A stretch of 6,961 nt of DNA from Verrucomicrobiota bacterium (GTDB lineage: Bacteria > Verrucomicrobiota > Lentisphaeria > Oligosphaerales > Oligosphaeraceae), in assembly GCA_022709995.1 (NCBI GenBank), contig JAKLHU010000111.1, forward strand, positions 1-6,961, written 5' to 3'. A program made the position numbers and the translations under genes. Positions 5,915 to 6,961 of this stretch are shown here, in pieces (position 1 is the first letter of the stretch; the number at the start of each line of letters is the position of its first letter). Below the pieces are notes generated by a model, which saw only the letters and a program-made list of their open reading frames with translations, had not been told where the DNA came from and did not search any database.

Positions 5915-6961
5915 ATGATGCTTCAACATGAAATCGCCGACGCTCTCGCCCACCGTCCGACCAAAACCTGGAGCGGCGAACCGCTGCTGGGCAGCAGCTA
6001 CGGCCAGGAAGAAATCGACGCCGTCGTGCAATGCATGCGCGAGTCCATGGATCCGACCGTCGGGTTCGGCTTTTCCGCCCGCCCCATCCCGGACTTTGAA
6101 CAGGCCTTCGCCAACTACTGCGGCGCCAAATACGCCACCGCGGTCAACAGCTGCGGCCCGGCCATCGACATCGTCATGCGCTACCTGAAGCTCCAGCCCG
6201 GCGACGAGGTCATCGTGCCGTCCTGCAACTACGTCGCCTCCGCCCTCTCCGTGTTCGGAAACGGCGGCCAGGTGATCTGGGGCGATGTCCGGCCCGACAC
6301 CCTCCAACTCGACCCCGAAGACGTCAAGCGCAAGATTTCGCCCCGGACCAGGGCCATCTTCCCGGTCCACATGAACGGCCTGTCCGCCCCTATCGACGAC
6401 TACATCGCCATCGCCGCCCAGCACCCCCACCCGGTGCACGGGCCGGCCAAAGTCATCGGCGACGCCGCCCGCGCCTGCGGCGGCGGCTACAAGGGCGGCA
6501 AGATCGGCAAGGCCGGCTGGGCCACCGTCTTTTCCTTCCATACCATGAAAAACATGACGACGCTGGGCGAAGGCGGCATGCTCACCACCGACGACGCCGA
6601 CTTGGACAAGTACGCGCATTCCGTGCGCATGTACGGCGCCGGCGTCGAAGCCTGGGGCACCTCCAACGTGATGACCAAGGTCCAGGCCGCCGTCGGTCTG
6701 GTCCAGCTCAGCAAGCTCGACAGCTTCATCGCCGGCCGGCGCCACATCGCCCACGAACGCAACCGCCTGCTGGCAGGTGTCCCCGGGCTGATCTTGCCGG
6801 TCGAGCCGGCCGACTGCGTGCACAGCTATTACCTTTATACTTGCCGCGTCAAGGACGAATGGGCCGGCGAAAAACGCAACCAGCTCATCAAGATGATGGA
6901 CCAGGACTACGGCGTCGGCTGCGTCGTCGCCAACCCGCCATCATACCTGGCGCGGCGCCTC
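5915..6961 (+). CDS. DegT/DnrJ/EryC1/StrS family PLP-dependent aminotransferase, C-terminus cut by window edge
   Basis: Pyridoxal-phosphate enzyme of aspartate aminotransferase fold type I. Members normally transaminate 3- or 4-keto nucleotide sugars to make amino sugars for O-antigen, capsule or other glycans, in the cytosol. The 349 visible residues run open to the right edge; full-length members have about 370-420. Visible motifs: NSCGPAIDIVMRYL (78-91), the phosphate-binding Ser/Gly region; GDEVIVPSCNYVAS (96-109); GDAARACGGGYKGGKIG (182-198), where D183 is the Asp that contacts the cofactor ring nitrogen; and FSFHTMKN (207-213), with K212 as the predicted Schiff-base lysine, followed by LGEGGMLTTDD. 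The lysine argues against a dehydratase variant, in which His replaces it. Start: tandem ATG at 5915 and 5918, with AGGAG 9 bases before the first. It is transcribed away from the CDF gene. The sugar substrate cannot be read, and the next genes are outside the window. Confidence 0.94.
   Translation, partial: MMLQHEIADALAHRPTKTWSGEPLLGSSYGQEEIDAVVQCMRESMDPTVGFGFSARPIPDFEQAFANYCGAKYATAVNSCGPAIDIVMRYLKLQPGDEVIVPSCNYVASALSVFGNGGQVIWGDVRPDTLQLDPEDVKRKISPRTRAIFPVHMNGLSAPIDDYIAIAAQHPHPVHGPAKVIGDAARACGGGYKGGKIGKAGWATVFSFHTMKNMTTLGEGGMLTTDDADLDKYAHSVRMYGAGVEAWGTSNVMTKVQAAVGLVQLSKLDSFIAGRRHIAHERNRLLAGVPGLILPVEPADCVHSYYLYTCRVKDEWAGEKRNQLIKMMDQDYGVGCVVANPPSYLARRL

Noticed and set aside
5831..6823. 330-codon minus-strand frame opposite the aminotransferase
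   Set aside because: The opposite strand carries clear PLP-enzyme motifs. The minus frame is a Gly/Val/Asp-rich shadow.

Overview
This is a GC-rich bacterial chromosomal window with five protein-coding genes. Four lie on the minus strand and one is divergent on the plus strand. Two genes are cut by the window edges. There is no sign of phage, transposon, CRISPR or plasmid genes. The SEDS glycosyltransferase shows that the host makes peptidoglycan. The phylum cannot be fixed from this sequence; a GC-rich Gram-negative lineage, possibly PVC-like, is only an impression.

Layout, in the direction of minus-strand transcription (right to left). A cation diffusion facilitator (CDF) metal exporter (5578-4442) has a duplicated cytoplasmic domain. 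One base after its stop codon comes an FtsW-type SEDS peptidoglycan polymerase (4440-3235), whose ribosome binding site lies inside the end of the CDF gene. After a 60-base gap comes an M42-family metallo-aminopeptidase (3174-2176). These three probably form one transcript. A 337-base gap (1839-2175) follows, and then a DEAD-box RNA helicase (1838 to beyond the left edge).

The gap before the helicase is the most interesting stretch. It holds a good sigma70-like promoter, several GC-rich hairpins and a textbook intrinsic terminator about 95 bases before the helicase start. An upstream segment could pair with the 5' arm of the terminator, as an antiterminator would. This looks like a long, structured, attenuated leader for the helicase, or a small RNA of about 220 nt ending at the terminator.

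On the right, an AT-rich/GC-rich/AT-rich divergent intergenic region (5579-5914) separates the CDF gene from a plus-strand DegT/DnrJ/EryC1/StrS aminotransferase (5915 to beyond the right edge), the kind of enzyme that makes amino sugars for surface polysaccharides. I see no single pathway joining all five genes. Metal export, septal wall synthesis, peptide turnover, RNA remodelling and sugar amination are adjacent housekeeping or envelope functions, and I find no convincing novel multi-gene system.
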